Shown here piece by piece: positions 28,727 to 37,587 of a stretch of DNA of 64,000 nt. The position numbers were made by a program, and so were the translations under genes. Numbering within the stretch: the stretch's first letter is position 1; the number at the start of each line of letters is the position of its first letter. The stretch is from assembly GCF_001458255.1 (NCBI RefSeq), contig NZ_CYSB01000047.1, positions 1 to 64,000 on the forward strand, read 5' to 3'. The DNA comes from Thalassovita autumnalis (GTDB lineage: Bacteria > Pseudomonadota > Alphaproteobacteria > Rhodobacterales > Rhodobacteraceae). The notes below the pieces were generated by a model that did not search any database, had not been told where the DNA came from, and worked only from the letters and a program-made list of their open reading frames with translations.

Positions 28727-28738
28727 TGGCAATTGCCA
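28727..28738. promoter_or_regulatory. 12-bp palindrome after rep
   Basis: TGGCAATTGCCA, a perfect palindrome made of the same half-site letters as the 14-bp palindrome 48 bases further on (GGCAATT and AATTGCC). It could be a variant ParB-binding site. Confidence 0.3.
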
Positions 28739-28785
28739 CTGTGTGATTTTCCCTAAGTCCCTAAAATTGCGTTGAAATACCGGAA

Positions 28786-28799
28786 ATTGCCAATTGGCA
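28786..28799. promoter_or_regulatory. parS: Candidate parS palindrome, right copy
   Basis: TTGCCAATTGGCAA, identical to 24855-24868; the flanking bases also match over 18 bases (28783-28800). It lies 64 bases beyond the rep stop. Confidence 0.6.
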
Positions 28800-28861
28800 A
28801 TTTTTCGGGGCAGGCCCGGGTTTGGGGCGTTGCCCCCTTGGCCTGTCGGCCAATTCCCCCA

Positions 28862-28884
28862 GAGTATTTTGGGAACGATGAAAG
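28862..28884 (-). repeat. Dispersed intergenic motif, copy 3
   Basis: On the minus strand it reads CTTTCATCGTTCCCAAAATA then CTC, matching the copies at 20033-20056 and 24715-24737. It lies between rep and the ureidoglycine gene. Confidence 0.55.
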
Positions 28885-29016
28885 AGCGGGCAGGGGCGCC
28901 GGTTGGATTATCAAAAAAGCCCAAGCAGTGCTTCAGGCGCAGGCTCACGGGAAAGATCTTGGATCGTGGCAGGGGGCGCGGTTCAATGGGGCAACTGTTT
29001 TTCAAAGGGTTCCTCC

Positions 29017-29859
29017 ATGACTGACCGCAGCTATTACGCCCCCAAGGGGGGGCTGCCGCCGCAGACGCAACTGCTGACCGACCGGGCAATGTTCACCGAT
29101 GCCTATGCGGTGATCCCCAAAGGCACCTTCAGCGATATCGTGACCTCTTTCCTGCCGTTCTGGGAGGGTGCACGCTTCTGGGTGATTGCCCGGCCGATGT
29201 CTGGATTTGCTGAGACCTTCAGCCAGTATATCGGCGAGCTGCAGCCGGGGGGCGGATCCACCAAGCCAGAGACGGACGCCGGTGTTGAGGCGGTGATCTT
29301 CGTTGTTGAGGGGGGGCTGCAGCTGACCATTGAAGGTGCGGCGCATCAGCTGGAGGAGGGCGGCTATGCCTTCCTGCCGCCGGGCTGTGACTGGTCGATC
29401 AAGAACACCACTGGGGCCGAGGCGCGGTTCCACTGGATCCGCAAAGCCTATCAGGCGGTGGAGGGCATCGATCTGCCTGAGGCCTTTGTGACCAACGAAA
29501 AAGACATCGCCCCCACGCCGATGCCCGACACTGATGGCGCCTGGGCGACGACGCGGTTTGTGGATCCGGCAGATCTGCGCCATGACATGCATGTGACCAT
29601 TGTGACCTTCCAGCCCGGCGGGGTGATCCCCTTTGCCGAGACCCATGTGATGGAACACGGGCTTTATGTGTTGGAGGGCAAGGCGGTCTATCGTCTGAAC
29701 AAGGATTGGGTTGAGGTGGAAGCCGGTGATTTCATGTGGCTGCGCGCCTTTTGCCCGCAGGCCTGTTACGCGGGGGGACCGGGGCCTTTCCGCTATCTGC
29801 TCTATAAGGATGTGAACCGGCATATGCCTTTGGCGCCGGGGGCGTTTCTTATTGTGTGA
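29017..29859 (+). CDS. (S)-ureidoglycine aminohydrolase
   Basis: 280 residues from ATG 29017; the frame is open 114 bases further upstream, but the homologous part begins with MTDRSYYAPKGGLPPQ. It is a bicupin: the first cupin around 60-140 (VEAVIFVVEGGLQLTIEGAA), the second around 195-270 (HVTIVTFQPGGVIPFAETHVMEHGLYVLEGKA), with metal-ligand histidines and glutamate in the second. It releases ammonia from ureidoglycine to give ureidoglycolate. Other urate-pathway genes follow, so the assignment is well supported by context. Confidence 0.85.
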   Translation: MTDRSYYAPKGGLPPQTQLLTDRAMFTDAYAVIPKGTFSDIVTSFLPFWEGARFWVIARPMSGFAETFSQYIGELQPGGGSTKPETDAGVEAVIFVVEGGLQLTIEGAAHQLEEGGYAFLPPGCDWSIKNTTGAEARFHWIRKAYQAVEGIDLPEAFVTNEKDIAPTPMPDTDGAWATTRFVDPADLRHDMHVTIVTFQPGGVIPFAETHVMEHGLYVLEGKAVYRLNKDWVEVEAGDFMWLRAFCPQACYAGGPGPFRYLLYKDVNRHMPLAPGAFLIV

Positions 29860-29893
29860 GACTGATTGGTCGGGGGCCGCAGCCCCCGTTTCC

Positions 29894-31222
29894 TTAGTCT
29901 TCTTCCGGCAGAACCAGGTTCAGCACGATGGCGCAGAGCGCGGTGGGGGCAACGGCCGAGGTCATCAGCGTTTTCACCACACCGGGCAGATACTGCACCG
30001 CAGTGGGCACCAGGTTCAGACCCAGACCTGCCGCCAGCGAGATCGCGATGATCACCATGTTGCGGCGGTTCATCTTGACCTCGGTCAGGACGTTCAGGCC
30101 CGCCGAGGCGACCATGCCGAACATCACGATCACACCACCACCCAGAACCGGCAGCGGCATGGAGGCGATGACGGCGCCGATTTTCGGCAGCAGACCACAG
30201 ATGATCATGATCAGACCTGCGATGGTCACGACGTGGCGGCTCATGATGCCGGTCATGCCGACGATGCCGACGTTCTGGCTGAACGAGGTGTTTGGCAGAC
30301 CGCCGAAGACACCGGCCACGGCAGTGCCCAGACCGTCCGCATAGGTCGCGCCCTGGATTTCCGCATCGGTGGCGTCACGACCGGCACCGGCTTTGGCGGT
30401 GGCCGAGGCGTCGCCGACGGTTTCGATGGCCGAAACGATGGAGACCAGAGTCACCGCGATCACCGCGCCGAGGCTGAACTCAAAGCCGTAGGGCAGGGGT
30501 TTGATGCTGGTGATCCAGGAGGCTTTCGACACTGCGCCGAAGTTCACCATGCCCATCATGATGGCTACGATGTAACCGGCGATCAGGCCGATCAGGATGG
30601 CGGCGTTGGACAGCATGCCTTTGGTGAAGAATTTGACACCCAGAGCAACGATCACAACGGTCAGAGCCACCGACCAGTGCATCAGCGAGCCGAAGCTTTC
30701 TGCCTCCATCTGGAATTTGGCGGCGCCACCGGCGGCGTATTTGATCGCAACGGGGATCAGGTAGAGGCCGATTGCCAGGATCACCAGACCGGTGACCAGC
30801 GGCGGGAACAGCCAGCGCAGTTTGCCGATAAACGCACCAAGGGCGAAGTGGATCGCACCGCCGATGATACAGGCGGTCAGCGCCACGCCGAGGCCCTGGG
30901 TGGCGGCAACACCGGCCAGAACGCCAACAAAGGCAAAGCTGGTGCCCTGCATGATCGGCAGGCGGGCGCCCACGGGGCCGATGCCGACGGTTTGGAACAG
31001 GGTGGCGATGCCGGCAAACAGCATGGCCATCTGGATCAGGTAGATCTGTTCAACGCTGCCAAAGGCCAGACCGGCGGCACCGGCAACGATGATGGAGGGC
31101 GTCACGTTGGAGGCAAACATTGCCAGAACGTGCTGCAGCCCCAGGGGCACGGCCTGTGCCAGGGGCGGGGTTACATTCGGATCGCTGAACTGCGTTCCGG
31201 TGGTGGTATCAGCCATATTCAC
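29894..31222 (-). CDS. Purine (urate/xanthine) permease, NCS2 family
   Basis: 442 residues with about 14 membrane segments. The conserved QHVLAMFASNVTPS in segment 1 and the motif GLPNTSFSQNVGIVGMTGIMS are diagnostic of the NCS2 nucleobase symporter family; the wording of the latter fits the xanthine/urate branch rather than uracil. It imports purine base with a proton or sodium ion. It lies downstream of allA on the same strand and is the obvious uptake system for the urate pathway. A start two codons later is equally possible. Confidence 0.88.
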   Translation of the reverse strand: MNMADTTTGTQFSDPNVTPPLAQAVPLGLQHVLAMFASNVTPSIIVAGAAGLAFGSVEQIYLIQMAMLFAGIATLFQTVGIGPVGARLPIMQGTSFAFVGVLAGVAATQGLGVALTACIIGGAIHFALGAFIGKLRWLFPPLVTGLVILAIGLYLIPVAIKYAAGGAAKFQMEAESFGSLMHWSVALTVVIVALGVKFFTKGMLSNAAILIGLIAGYIVAIMMGMVNFGAVSKASWITSIKPLPYGFEFSLGAVIAVTLVSIVSAIETVGDASATAKAGAGRDATDAEIQGATYADGLGTAVAGVFGGLPNTSFSQNVGIVGMTGIMSRHVVTIAGLIMIICGLLPKIGAVIASMPLPVLGGGVIVMFGMVASAGLNVLTEVKMNRRNMVIIAISLAAGLGLNLVPTAVQYLPGVVKTLMTSAVAPTALCAIVLNLVLPEED

Positions 31223-31277
31223 TATCTCCCTAGTTGGCTTTTGGCCGCCCCGATCTGCTGCCGGGTTGGGCCGGTGG

Positions 31278-31763
31278 TTACTGGTCTAAGATGTCATACG
31301 GATCCTCGAGCCAGTGTTCTTCAAGGTTTGGCAAATCGCTGATGTGGTCAACAACCACGTAGCGACCGGGCGCCCCGAGGGGTGCCAGTACACCGTGCCA
31401 AACATTGCGGTGTATATTGATCGATTGGCCCGGCTGGCTGAGGAAGACCTCAGGCGTGCCGGGTTTGCCATCTGCATCGGGCGCGACGCTGACGATCATC
31501 GGCACGTTGTCGAGCGGGATGAAGGCCTGCGAGCCGAGCGGGTGACGCTCCATCAGGTCCAGCCTGTAGGGCAGGGCGCGGGCCTTGGCGTCAAACAGGC
31601 TTATGCCGGTGCGGCCTGGGCCTGAATCAACCAGCGCGAGATCATGATGGCGACCACACATTCCTTGATTGATGATCTTGTCAGGCGCGCCGCTGCATTC
31701 GATGACATCGCCATAGGGGGCGAAGGCCTCAGCAGTGAGGGGCCGGAGGGTCAGCGTTGTCAC
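31278..31763 (-). CDS. allA: Ureidoglycolate lyase
   Basis: 161 residues, usual size. RPLTAEAFAPYGDVIE at the start and PGQSINIHRNVWHGVLAPL near 115-135 are family motifs. It splits ureidoglycolate into glyoxylate and urea, the last step here. The start overlaps the puuE-uraD stop (ATGA). Confidence 0.92.
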   Translation of the reverse strand: MTTLTLRPLTAEAFAPYGDVIECSGAPDKIINQGMCGRHHDLALVDSGPGRTGISLFDAKARALPYRLDLMERHPLGSQAFIPLDNVPMIVSVAPDADGKPGTPEVFLSQPGQSINIHRNVWHGVLAPLGAPGRYVVVDHISDLPNLEEHWLEDPYDILDQ

Positions 31764-33175
31764 GGCAACAGATCCCCCAGACGGAATTCCGCGATGCGTT
31801 CGACCTGTTTGCAGGCCTCTTCAAACTCGACCTCAGTGCTGTGGTCGATGCGGCGGTGGAAGTTCGCCATGATCGAGGCCTTATCGTGATCGCGCACGGC
31901 GATGATGAAGGGGAACCCGTGTTTGGCAACGTAGGCGTCGTTAAGAGAGGTAAAGGTTGCCCGTTCCTCATCCGTCAACATGTCGAGCCCTGCAGAGGAT
32001 TGCTCGGATGTGCTTTCGGCGGTCAGACGACCAGCGGCGGCCAGTTTGCCGGCCAGATCGGGGTGGGCGGTCAGCACGTCGTGGCGTTCCTGATAGCTGG
32101 CGGTGCGGAAGATGCGGCAGAGCGCATTGTGCACACCGGCGGCGCAGTCATGGGCTTGGCCCAGTTCCAGGCCGTGGGCGCGTTCGGCGATCCAGGGCGA
32201 ATGTTCGAAGATTGACCCGTAAAGTTCCACGAAACGCTCTTGCGACATTTCAGAGGGGCGTTCAAACCGCTGATGCGGATGGGTTTTCTGCCAGTGCTCG
32301 GCAATCTCCAACCGGGTGGGGGTCCAAACGCCGTCAAAGCCGGCGATATAATCCAGGAACCGCTTCAGCCCGGCGATTTTGCCCGGACGGCCGATCAGGC
32401 GGCAGTGCAGGCCGATCGACATCATCTTAGGCGCGCCATCACTGCCCTCGGCATAGAGCGTGTCAAAGCTATCTTTCAGATATTGATAGAAATCTTCGCC
32501 TGTGACCCAGCCCGGCGCGGTGGCAAAGCGCATGTCGTTGGCTTCCAGCGTGTAGGGGATGATCAGCTGATTCTGCTCGCCCAGCTCCACCCAATGAGGC
32601 AGGTCGTCATCATAGGTGTCGCTGATGTAATCAAACTGCCCGGTTTCTGCCACCAGACGCACAGTATTTGAGCTGCAGCGCCCGGTGTACCAGCCGCGGG
32701 GGGGCTCACCAACGACCTCAGTGTGCAGGCGAATGGCTTCTGCAATTGCAGCGCGCTCTTCCTCGGCGGGCATGTCTTTGTGTTCGACCCACTTCAACCC
32801 GTGCGAGGCAATTTCCCAGCCTGCCGACTTCATCGCGGCCACCTGTTCGGGGTTGCGGGCCAGCGCTGAGGCGACGCCGTAAATGGTGACCGGGATGTTC
32901 AGACCGGTAAACAGCTTGTGCAACCGCCAGAAGCCAGCGCGTGCGCCATATTCGTAGATCGACTCTATATTCCAATGGCGTTGACCGGGCCATTGCGCGG
33001 CACCTGGGATGTCTGACAGAAACGCCTCAGACGCGGCATCCCCATGCAACAGGCAATTTTCCCCGCCTTCTTCGTAGTTTAGCACGAATTGCACAGCAAC
33101 TTTGGCGCCGCCGGGCCATTGGGCATCGGGGGCATTGGGGCCATAGCCACGCATGTCGCGGGGGTAGCGGGTCAT
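31760..33175 (-). CDS. puuE: Fused allantoinase (PuuE type) and OHCU decarboxylase (UraD)
   Basis: 471 residues from ATG 33175, which has AGGAG seven bases upstream. Residues 1-305 are a PuuE polysaccharide-deacetylase-like allantoinase (YPRDMRGYGPNAPDAQWPGG, VQFVLNYEEGGE, EIASHGLKWVEH). Residues 310-471 are 2-oxo-4-hydroxy-4-carboxy-5-ureidoimidazoline decarboxylase, with LTAHPDLAGKLA around the catalytic histidine. The two domains act on consecutive intermediates: UraD makes (S)-allantoin and PuuE opens it to allantoate. The order in the chain is reversed relative to the pathway. The gene is divergent from uraH. Confidence 0.93.
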   Translation of the reverse strand: MTRYPRDMRGYGPNAPDAQWPGGAKVAVQFVLNYEEGGENCLLHGDAASEAFLSDIPGAAQWPGQRHWNIESIYEYGARAGFWRLHKLFTGLNIPVTIYGVASALARNPEQVAAMKSAGWEIASHGLKWVEHKDMPAEEERAAIAEAIRLHTEVVGEPPRGWYTGRCSSNTVRLVAETGQFDYISDTYDDDLPHWVELGEQNQLIIPYTLEANDMRFATAPGWVTGEDFYQYLKDSFDTLYAEGSDGAPKMMSIGLHCRLIGRPGKIAGLKRFLDYIAGFDGVWTPTRLEIAEHWQKTHPHQRFERPSEMSQERFVELYGSIFEHSPWIAERAHGLELGQAHDCAAGVHNALCRIFRTASYQERHDVLTAHPDLAGKLAAAGRLTAESTSEQSSAGLDMLTDEERATFTSLNDAYVAKHGFPFIIAVRDHDKASIMANFHRRIDHSTEVEFEEACKQVERIAEFRLGDLLP

Positions 33176-33234
33176 GAGGGATCTCCTGATTATTTTGGAA
33201 ACCTTTATAAAACGCCGTTCTGGCAAAGACTTTC

Positions 33235-33247
33235 TCAAATATTTTGA
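33235..33247. promoter_or_regulatory. Small inverted repeat between puuE and uraH
   Basis: TCAAATATTTTGA (arms TCAAA and TTTGA, 3-base centre) sits in the AT-rich divergent promoter region, about 60 bases from the puuE start and 90 from uraH. A possible operator for both; weak evidence. Confidence 0.25.
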
Positions 33248-33338
33248 AACAGTTGTTTGGGCATTTGTTGTGTTGCAGACAGGTCAAAAGCCGCAAAATA
33301 GGCGCAACAGGTAAATTTGCCCGAAAAGGAGGCTGACC

Positions 33339-33692
33339 ATGGCTGGCTATCTGACGACTCACGTGCTGGACACCGCACGCGGCTGCCCGGCGGAGGGGCT
33401 GAAGATCGATCTCTATCGCATCAACGGTGAGACCCGCACACATATCCGCACCCTGGCCACCAATGATGATGGCCGGACAGACGAACAGATTCTGCCTGCC
33501 GCAGAGTTTGAAATTGGCACCTATGAGCTGGTGTTTCATGCCGGCGCTTATCTGGATGCCTGTGGCACCCCGCCGGAAGAGCCGCGGTTCGTGGATGTTG
33601 TTCCGATCCGGTTCGGCATGTCGGAACCGGCGCATTACCATGTGCCGCTGCTTTTGAGCCCGTTTGGCTATTCGACCTATCGCGGGTCATAA
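33339..33692 (+). CDS. uraH: 5-hydroxyisourate hydrolase
   Basis: 117 residues. It carries the transthyretin-like signatures [17 protein letters not shown] at the N-terminus and the C-terminal tetrapeptide YRGS that forms part of the active site. It hydrolyses 5-hydroxyisourate to OHCU. AAAGGAGG lies before the ATG. It is the first plus-strand gene of the divergent pair and is followed by puuD after about 150 bases. Confidence 0.95.
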   Translation: MAGYLTTHVLDTARGCPAEGLKIDLYRINGETRTHIRTLATNDDGRTDEQILPAAEFEIGTYELVFHAGAYLDACGTPPEEPRFVDVVPIRFGMSEPAHYHVPLLLSPFGYSTYRGS

Positions 33693-33846
33693 TCGGCCCA
33701 AGTCAGGCCGCCCCGGTGATCGTTTGGACTGGAGAAATTCAGGGCTGGTGATTGTCAGGGGAAATTTGAAACTGCTTGGGAATATCAAAAGTACCCAAGG
33801 GAATTGGGGTCGGGTAGCCTGATCTCAATCTTTCAGGGAGTAAGAC

Positions 33847-35082
33847 ATGCAAGATCTCGCGATCATGTGGGACTGGATCGGCTTTGCGGTGCGTTGGCTT
33901 CACGTCATCACCGCCATGGCCTGGATCGGGTCATCCTTCTATTTCATCGCGCTGGACCTCGGTCTGCGCAAACACCCCAACCTGCCCGTTGGCGCCCATG
34001 GCGAAGAGTGGCAGGTGCATGGCGGTGGCTTTTACCACATCCAGAAATACTTGGTGGCGCCGGAAAACATGCCGGATCACCTGATCTGGTTCAAATGGGA
34101 AAGCTACACCACCTGGCTGAGCGGCGCGGCGCTGTTGATGGTGGTCTATTGGGTCGGCGGTGAGCTGTATCTGATCGATGCCGGCAAGGCGGATCTGGCG
34201 CTGTGGCAGGGTATTCTGATTTCGGCCGGGTCGCTGACGCTGGGTTGGCTGATCTATGATTTCCTGTGTAAATCGCCCTTGGGCAACACGCCAACACTGC
34301 TGATGTTGCTGTTGTTTTGCATGCTGGTGGTGATGGGCTGGGGCTATAATCAGATTTTCACCGGCCGCGCGACCATGCTGCATCTGGGGGCGTTTACCGC
34401 CACCATCATGACGGCCAATGTGTTCTTCATCATCATGCCGAACCAGCGCATCGTGGTGAAAGATCTGCAGGAAGGCCGCACGCCGGATGCCAAATACGGC
34501 AAGATCGCCAAGCTGCGGTCGACCCATAACAACTATCTGACGCTGCCGGTTGTTTTCCTGATGCTGTCCAACCACTACCCGCTGGCCTTTGCCACCGAGT
34601 ATAACTGGATCATCGCATCGCTGATTTTCCTGATGGGCGTCACCATCCGCCACTTCTTCAACACCTCCCATGCGGGGGGCGGGTACAAGTGGTGGACCTG
34701 GTTGGTGACGGCCATTCTGTTCATCGGGGTGATGTGGCTGTCGACCGCACCCCTGATGCAGGACACATACGAAGAGTCGGAGGCGCGCGTGCTCAGCGCC
34801 TCCGAGCTTAAATTTGCGGAAGCCACCCATTTTGAGGATGTGATGAATGTGGTGCCGGGCCGCTGCGCCATGTGCCACGCCCGCGAACCCTATTATGACG
34901 GCATTGCCCGTGCGCCCAAAGGCGTCCTGCTGGAGACCGAAGCCGATGTGGCCGCGGCTGCCAGCCAGATCTACCTGCAGGCCGGCGTGAGCCACGCCAT
35001 GCCCCCGGCCAATGTGACCTATATGGAGCCGGAAGAACGCAAGCTGATCATTCAATGGTTCCGCGAGGCGACGCAGGGCTGA
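33847..35082 (+). CDS. puuD: Membrane urate oxidase with cytochrome c domain
   Basis: 411 residues. Residues 1-310 hold 8-9 membrane segments with conserved histidines (VRWLHVITAMAWIGSSFYFI, a DUF989-type region). The C-terminal 100 residues are a periplasmic cytochrome c domain with CAMCH at C340-H344 and a probable axial methionine in HAMPPAN. PuuD-type enzymes oxidise urate to 5-hydroxyisourate and pass electrons to the respiratory chain, unlike soluble uricase. GGGAG lies before the ATG. Confidence 0.93.
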   Translation: MQDLAIMWDWIGFAVRWLHVITAMAWIGSSFYFIALDLGLRKHPNLPVGAHGEEWQVHGGGFYHIQKYLVAPENMPDHLIWFKWESYTTWLSGAALLMVVYWVGGELYLIDAGKADLALWQGILISAGSLTLGWLIYDFLCKSPLGNTPTLLMLLLFCMLVVMGWGYNQIFTGRATMLHLGAFTATIMTANVFFIIMPNQRIVVKDLQEGRTPDAKYGKIAKLRSTHNNYLTLPVVFLMLSNHYPLAFATEYNWIIASLIFLMGVTIRHFFNTSHAGGGYKWWTWLVTAILFIGVMWLSTAPLMQDTYEESEARVLSASELKFAEATHFEDVMNVVPGRCAMCHAREPYYDGIARAPKGVLLETEADVAAAASQIYLQAGVSHAMPPANVTYMEPEERKLIIQWFREATQG

Positions 35083-35201
35083 TTTGCCGTTCCAGACTGC
35101 GCTGTAGAAAAGGCCGGTTCGCGCGAGCGAGCTGGCTTCTGGTTTTTTGGAACATTGAAAAGGGGGCTGTTGTGGCTCCAACGGGCGGGTTAGAGCCTGT
35201 T

Positions 35202-35861
35202 TCAGCGGCTTTTCATATGTTCTGCGAGGGAGGCTTTGGCGCCTTCGATATGGGCCAGGGTCAGGGCGGCGGCGCGCTCGGCGTCGCCTTTTTCGCAGGC
35301 TTCCAGAATGGCCAGGTGTTCGATGTTGGCGCGTTCCATGCCGTCTGACAGCACCAGCTGGGCGCGCAGGTAGCGGTCAATCCGGTCCATGGCATTGTCC
35401 ACCACCGAGATGTGGTAGGGCAGGGCGCAGGCAGAGTAGAGCGCGCCGTGGAATTTGCGGTTCAGATCGCCCCAGTCCATCGGGTTTGGGGAGGCGGCAA
35501 AGTCTTCGCAATAGGCGCGGGCCTCGGCCAGCAGGGTTGGCGACATCTGCGGCACCGCGCGGCGAATGACTTCGCATTCGACCAGGGCGCGGAAATCAAA
35601 CACCTCGGAGGCCTCTTCCAGGGACAGGCCGGCGACAACGGCGCCTTTGTAGCGCTGGGATTTCACCAGGCCTTGTTCTTCGAGCCGCGAAATCGCTTCG
35701 CGGACCGGGATCCGCGAGGTGTTGAACATCCGCGCGATTTCATCCTGACGCAGCGGTTCGCCATCCTGCAGTTCGCCCTCAATGATCGCTTTGCGCAGCG
35801 CTTCAAAGACGATGGTAGCCGCAGATGCGGTGCGGGAAATATCGACAGATTTCAGTTTCAA
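35202..35861 (-). CDS. GntR-family transcriptional regulator (FCD type)
   Basis: 219 residues. The winged helix has RQDEIARMFNTSRIPVREAI near 40-60, the FadR-subfamily signature; the FCD ligand domain with metal-binding residues follows (ALVECEVIRRAVPQM, DLNRKFHGALY). It is divergent from the amino-acid ABC and hydroxyproline genes, so it most likely controls them; the palindrome at 35956-35971 lies between. It could also affect the convergent urate genes, but there is no sequence support for that. Confidence 0.85.
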   Translation of the reverse strand: MKLKSVDISRTASAATIVFEALRKAIIEGELQDGEPLRQDEIARMFNTSRIPVREAISRLEEQGLVKSQRYKGAVVAGLSLEEASEVFDFRALVECEVIRRAVPQMSPTLLAEARAYCEDFAASPNPMDWGDLNRKFHGALYSACALPYHISVVDNAMDRIDRYLRAQLVLSDGMERANIEHLAILEACEKGDAERAAALTLAHIEGAKASLAEHMKSR

Positions 35862-35955
35862 GGCTCACCTCCGTTCTGACGCAACCTAATGGACAACAAG
35901 GAAAAATAGAACCGGGCTTTTACCGGATTTTCCGCAGTTGAATTTTTTATATTGA

Positions 35956-35971
35956 ATATTGGATCCAATAT
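35956..35971. promoter_or_regulatory. 16-bp palindrome, candidate GntR operator
   Basis: ATATTGGATCCAATAT is a perfect palindrome about 95 bases from the gntR start and 60 from the SBP start. Its core TTGGATCCAA recurs with one change (TTGGATACAA) upstream of the second transport operon at 47341-47350. Confidence 0.6.
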
Positions 35972-36031
35972 CCAGTAGGACTCTCGCCAACGGCTCGCAG
36001 GGGAGTGAGTCGGCTCAACAGGAGGAAGACC

Positions 36032-36832
36032 ATGCTGAAGAAATTGGCCGCTGTAGGTGCGGTACTGGTTGCGGGCGCGCTGCCTGCTATGGCGGATACG
36101 CTGGATGATGTTGTGGATCGTGGCACGTTGCGCTGTGGCGTGGTGCTGGATTTCCCGCCGATCGGCTATCGCGATGCCAACAACGAACCTGCCGGTTTTG
36201 ACGTGGAATACTGCAACGATCTGGCGGCGGCGCTGGAAGTTGAAGCCGAAGTTCTGCCGGTGACCTGGGCCGAGCGTCTGCCGGTGATCGTCACCGGTCG
36301 TGCCGACGTTGTGTTTGGCGCCACCTCGGACAGCCTGGCGCGGGCGCGGACCGTGGGTTTCACCATTCCCTATGCCATCTACTACGCGCAGGGTGTTGTG
36401 AACGCCGAGTCGGGCATCGAGACCTTTGAAGACATGCGCGGCAAGCGTGTGGCGGCTGCGATCGGCACCGTGCCGGAGCAGGAGTGGCTGAAGATCGCCG
36501 CCGAATGGGGTGAAGAGCACCTCTATCAGGGCTATCAGTCCGAAAACGAAGTCTTCCTGGCCGTGGCGCAGGGCAAGGCCGACATTGGCATCACCACCAA
36601 CACCGCCGTGAAGCCGATCACCGATCAGTATGACACCGTGCTGGCAGGTCCGCGGATGCCCTGGACCACCGATTACACCTCGGTTGTGGGCAAACGTCAG
36701 GACGTGACCTGGCTGAACTATCTGAACCTGTTTGTGACCCATCAGGTGCGCTCGGGCCGTTATGGCGAGCTGTGGGGCAAATACGTTGGTGGCGAAGCGC
36801 CTGAGCTGCGCATCCCCGGCGTGATGTACTGA
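36032..36832 (+). CDS. Amino-acid ABC transporter substrate-binding protein
   Basis: 266 residues from ATG 36032, with AGGAGG nine bases upstream; an earlier GTG would spoil the signal peptide. The signal peptide ends AGALPAMA. Family-3 fold (GTLRCGVVLDFPPIGYRD, then GFDVEYCNDLAAAL, and GRADVVFGATSDSLARA). It binds a polar amino acid in the periplasm; the downstream catabolic genes suggest hydroxyproline or proline. An intercistronic hairpin follows (36855-36883). Confidence 0.88.
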   Translation: MLKKLAAVGAVLVAGALPAMADTLDDVVDRGTLRCGVVLDFPPIGYRDANNEPAGFDVEYCNDLAAALEVEAEVLPVTWAERLPVIVTGRADVVFGATSDSLARARTVGFTIPYAIYYAQGVVNAESGIETFEDMRGKRVAAAIGTVPEQEWLKIAAEWGEEHLYQGYQSENEVFLAVAQGKADIGITTNTAVKPITDQYDTVLAGPRMPWTTDYTSVVGKRQDVTWLNYLNLFVTHQVRSGRYGELWGKYVGGEAPELRIPGVMY

Positions 36833-36854
36833 TCTGACCAGATCTGAACCCGTT

Positions 36855-36883
36855 CCCTGCCCTGCCTGAACAGCGGGGCAGGG
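36855..36883 (+). other. Intercistronic hairpin after the SBP gene
   Basis: CCCTGCCC (36855-36862) pairs with GGGCAGGG (36876-36883). It lies in the 81-base gap between the binding-protein and permease genes and has no T run. Such hairpins commonly protect the SBP mRNA and lower expression of the permease genes. Confidence 0.5.
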
Positions 36884-36913
36884 GGCGTCCTTCGGTCCAG
36901 ATGGGATCAAGAT

Positions 36914-37576
36914 ATGTTTGACTATAACTTCCATTGGCGGCCGGTGATGAAAAGCCTGCCCGACCTGATCGAGGCAGGTTTCCTGACCTTGCAGGTGGCC
37001 GCGCTGGCGATGCTGTTTGGCATCGTGATCGGGCTGGGGCTGGCGCTGATCCGCCTGCACCTGCGCGGGCCGCTTTACTGGTTCGCCACCGCCTGGGTGG
37101 AACTGGCGCGCAATACGCCAGCGCTGTTCCAGCTGTTCTTCTTTGGCTTTGGCCTTGGCGCCTTTGGGCTGCATCTGATGCCCTATTCGATTGTGCTGGC
37201 GGGTCTGAGCTTTAACTGTGCGGGCTATCTGGCTGAGAACTTTCGCGGCGGGTTTCAGGCGATCCCTGACACCCAGATCCGCGCGGCGCGTAGCCTTGGG
37301 ATGAGCGCAGTTCAGGCCTATGTGCGCATCGTGATCCCGCAAGTGCTGCGCGTCGTCTACCACCCGATGACCAACCAGATGGTCTGGGCGGTGCTGATGT
37401 CTTCGCTGGGGATGTTGGTGGGCTTCCGTGAACTGTCGGGTGAGACCCAGTTCTTTGCCTCGCGCACCTTCCGTATCTTTGAATATTTCGCCGTCACAGC
37501 CGTGATTTACTACGTGATCGTCAAGGTCATCCTGGGGGCCTCGCGCCTCTTGGCGACCCGGCTGTTCCGGTACTGA
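36914..37576 (+). CDS. Amino-acid ABC transporter permease (HisM/GlnP type)
   Basis: 220 residues with about five membrane segments; FLTLQVAALAMLFGIVIGLG at the start and the EAA-like loop around AENFRGGFQAIPDTQIRAARSLG. It pairs with the next permease as a heterodimer. Confidence 0.9.
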   Translation: MFDYNFHWRPVMKSLPDLIEAGFLTLQVAALAMLFGIVIGLGLALIRLHLRGPLYWFATAWVELARNTPALFQLFFFGFGLGAFGLHLMPYSIVLAGLSFNCAGYLAENFRGGFQAIPDTQIRAARSLGMSAVQAYVRIVIPQVLRVVYHPMTNQMVWAVLMSSLGMLVGFRELSGETQFFASRTFRIFEYFAVTAVIYYVIVKVILGASRLLATRLFRY

Positions 37577-37587
37577 GGAGAGATGAC

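Noticed and set aside
28723-29016. N-terminal extension of the ureidoglycine aminohydrolase starting at 28903
   Set aside because: The extension crosses a dispersed motif flank and has no family similarity; ATG 29017 matches the usual protein start.
29852-31342. Long open frame on the plus strand opposite the purine permease gene
   Set aside because: The translation is rich in His, Gln, Asp and Gly with no recognisable family; the opposite strand encodes a clear NCS2 permease.
35858-37363. 501-codon minus-strand open frame
   Set aside because: It mirrors the amino-acid SBP and permease genes, which have ribosome sites and family motifs.
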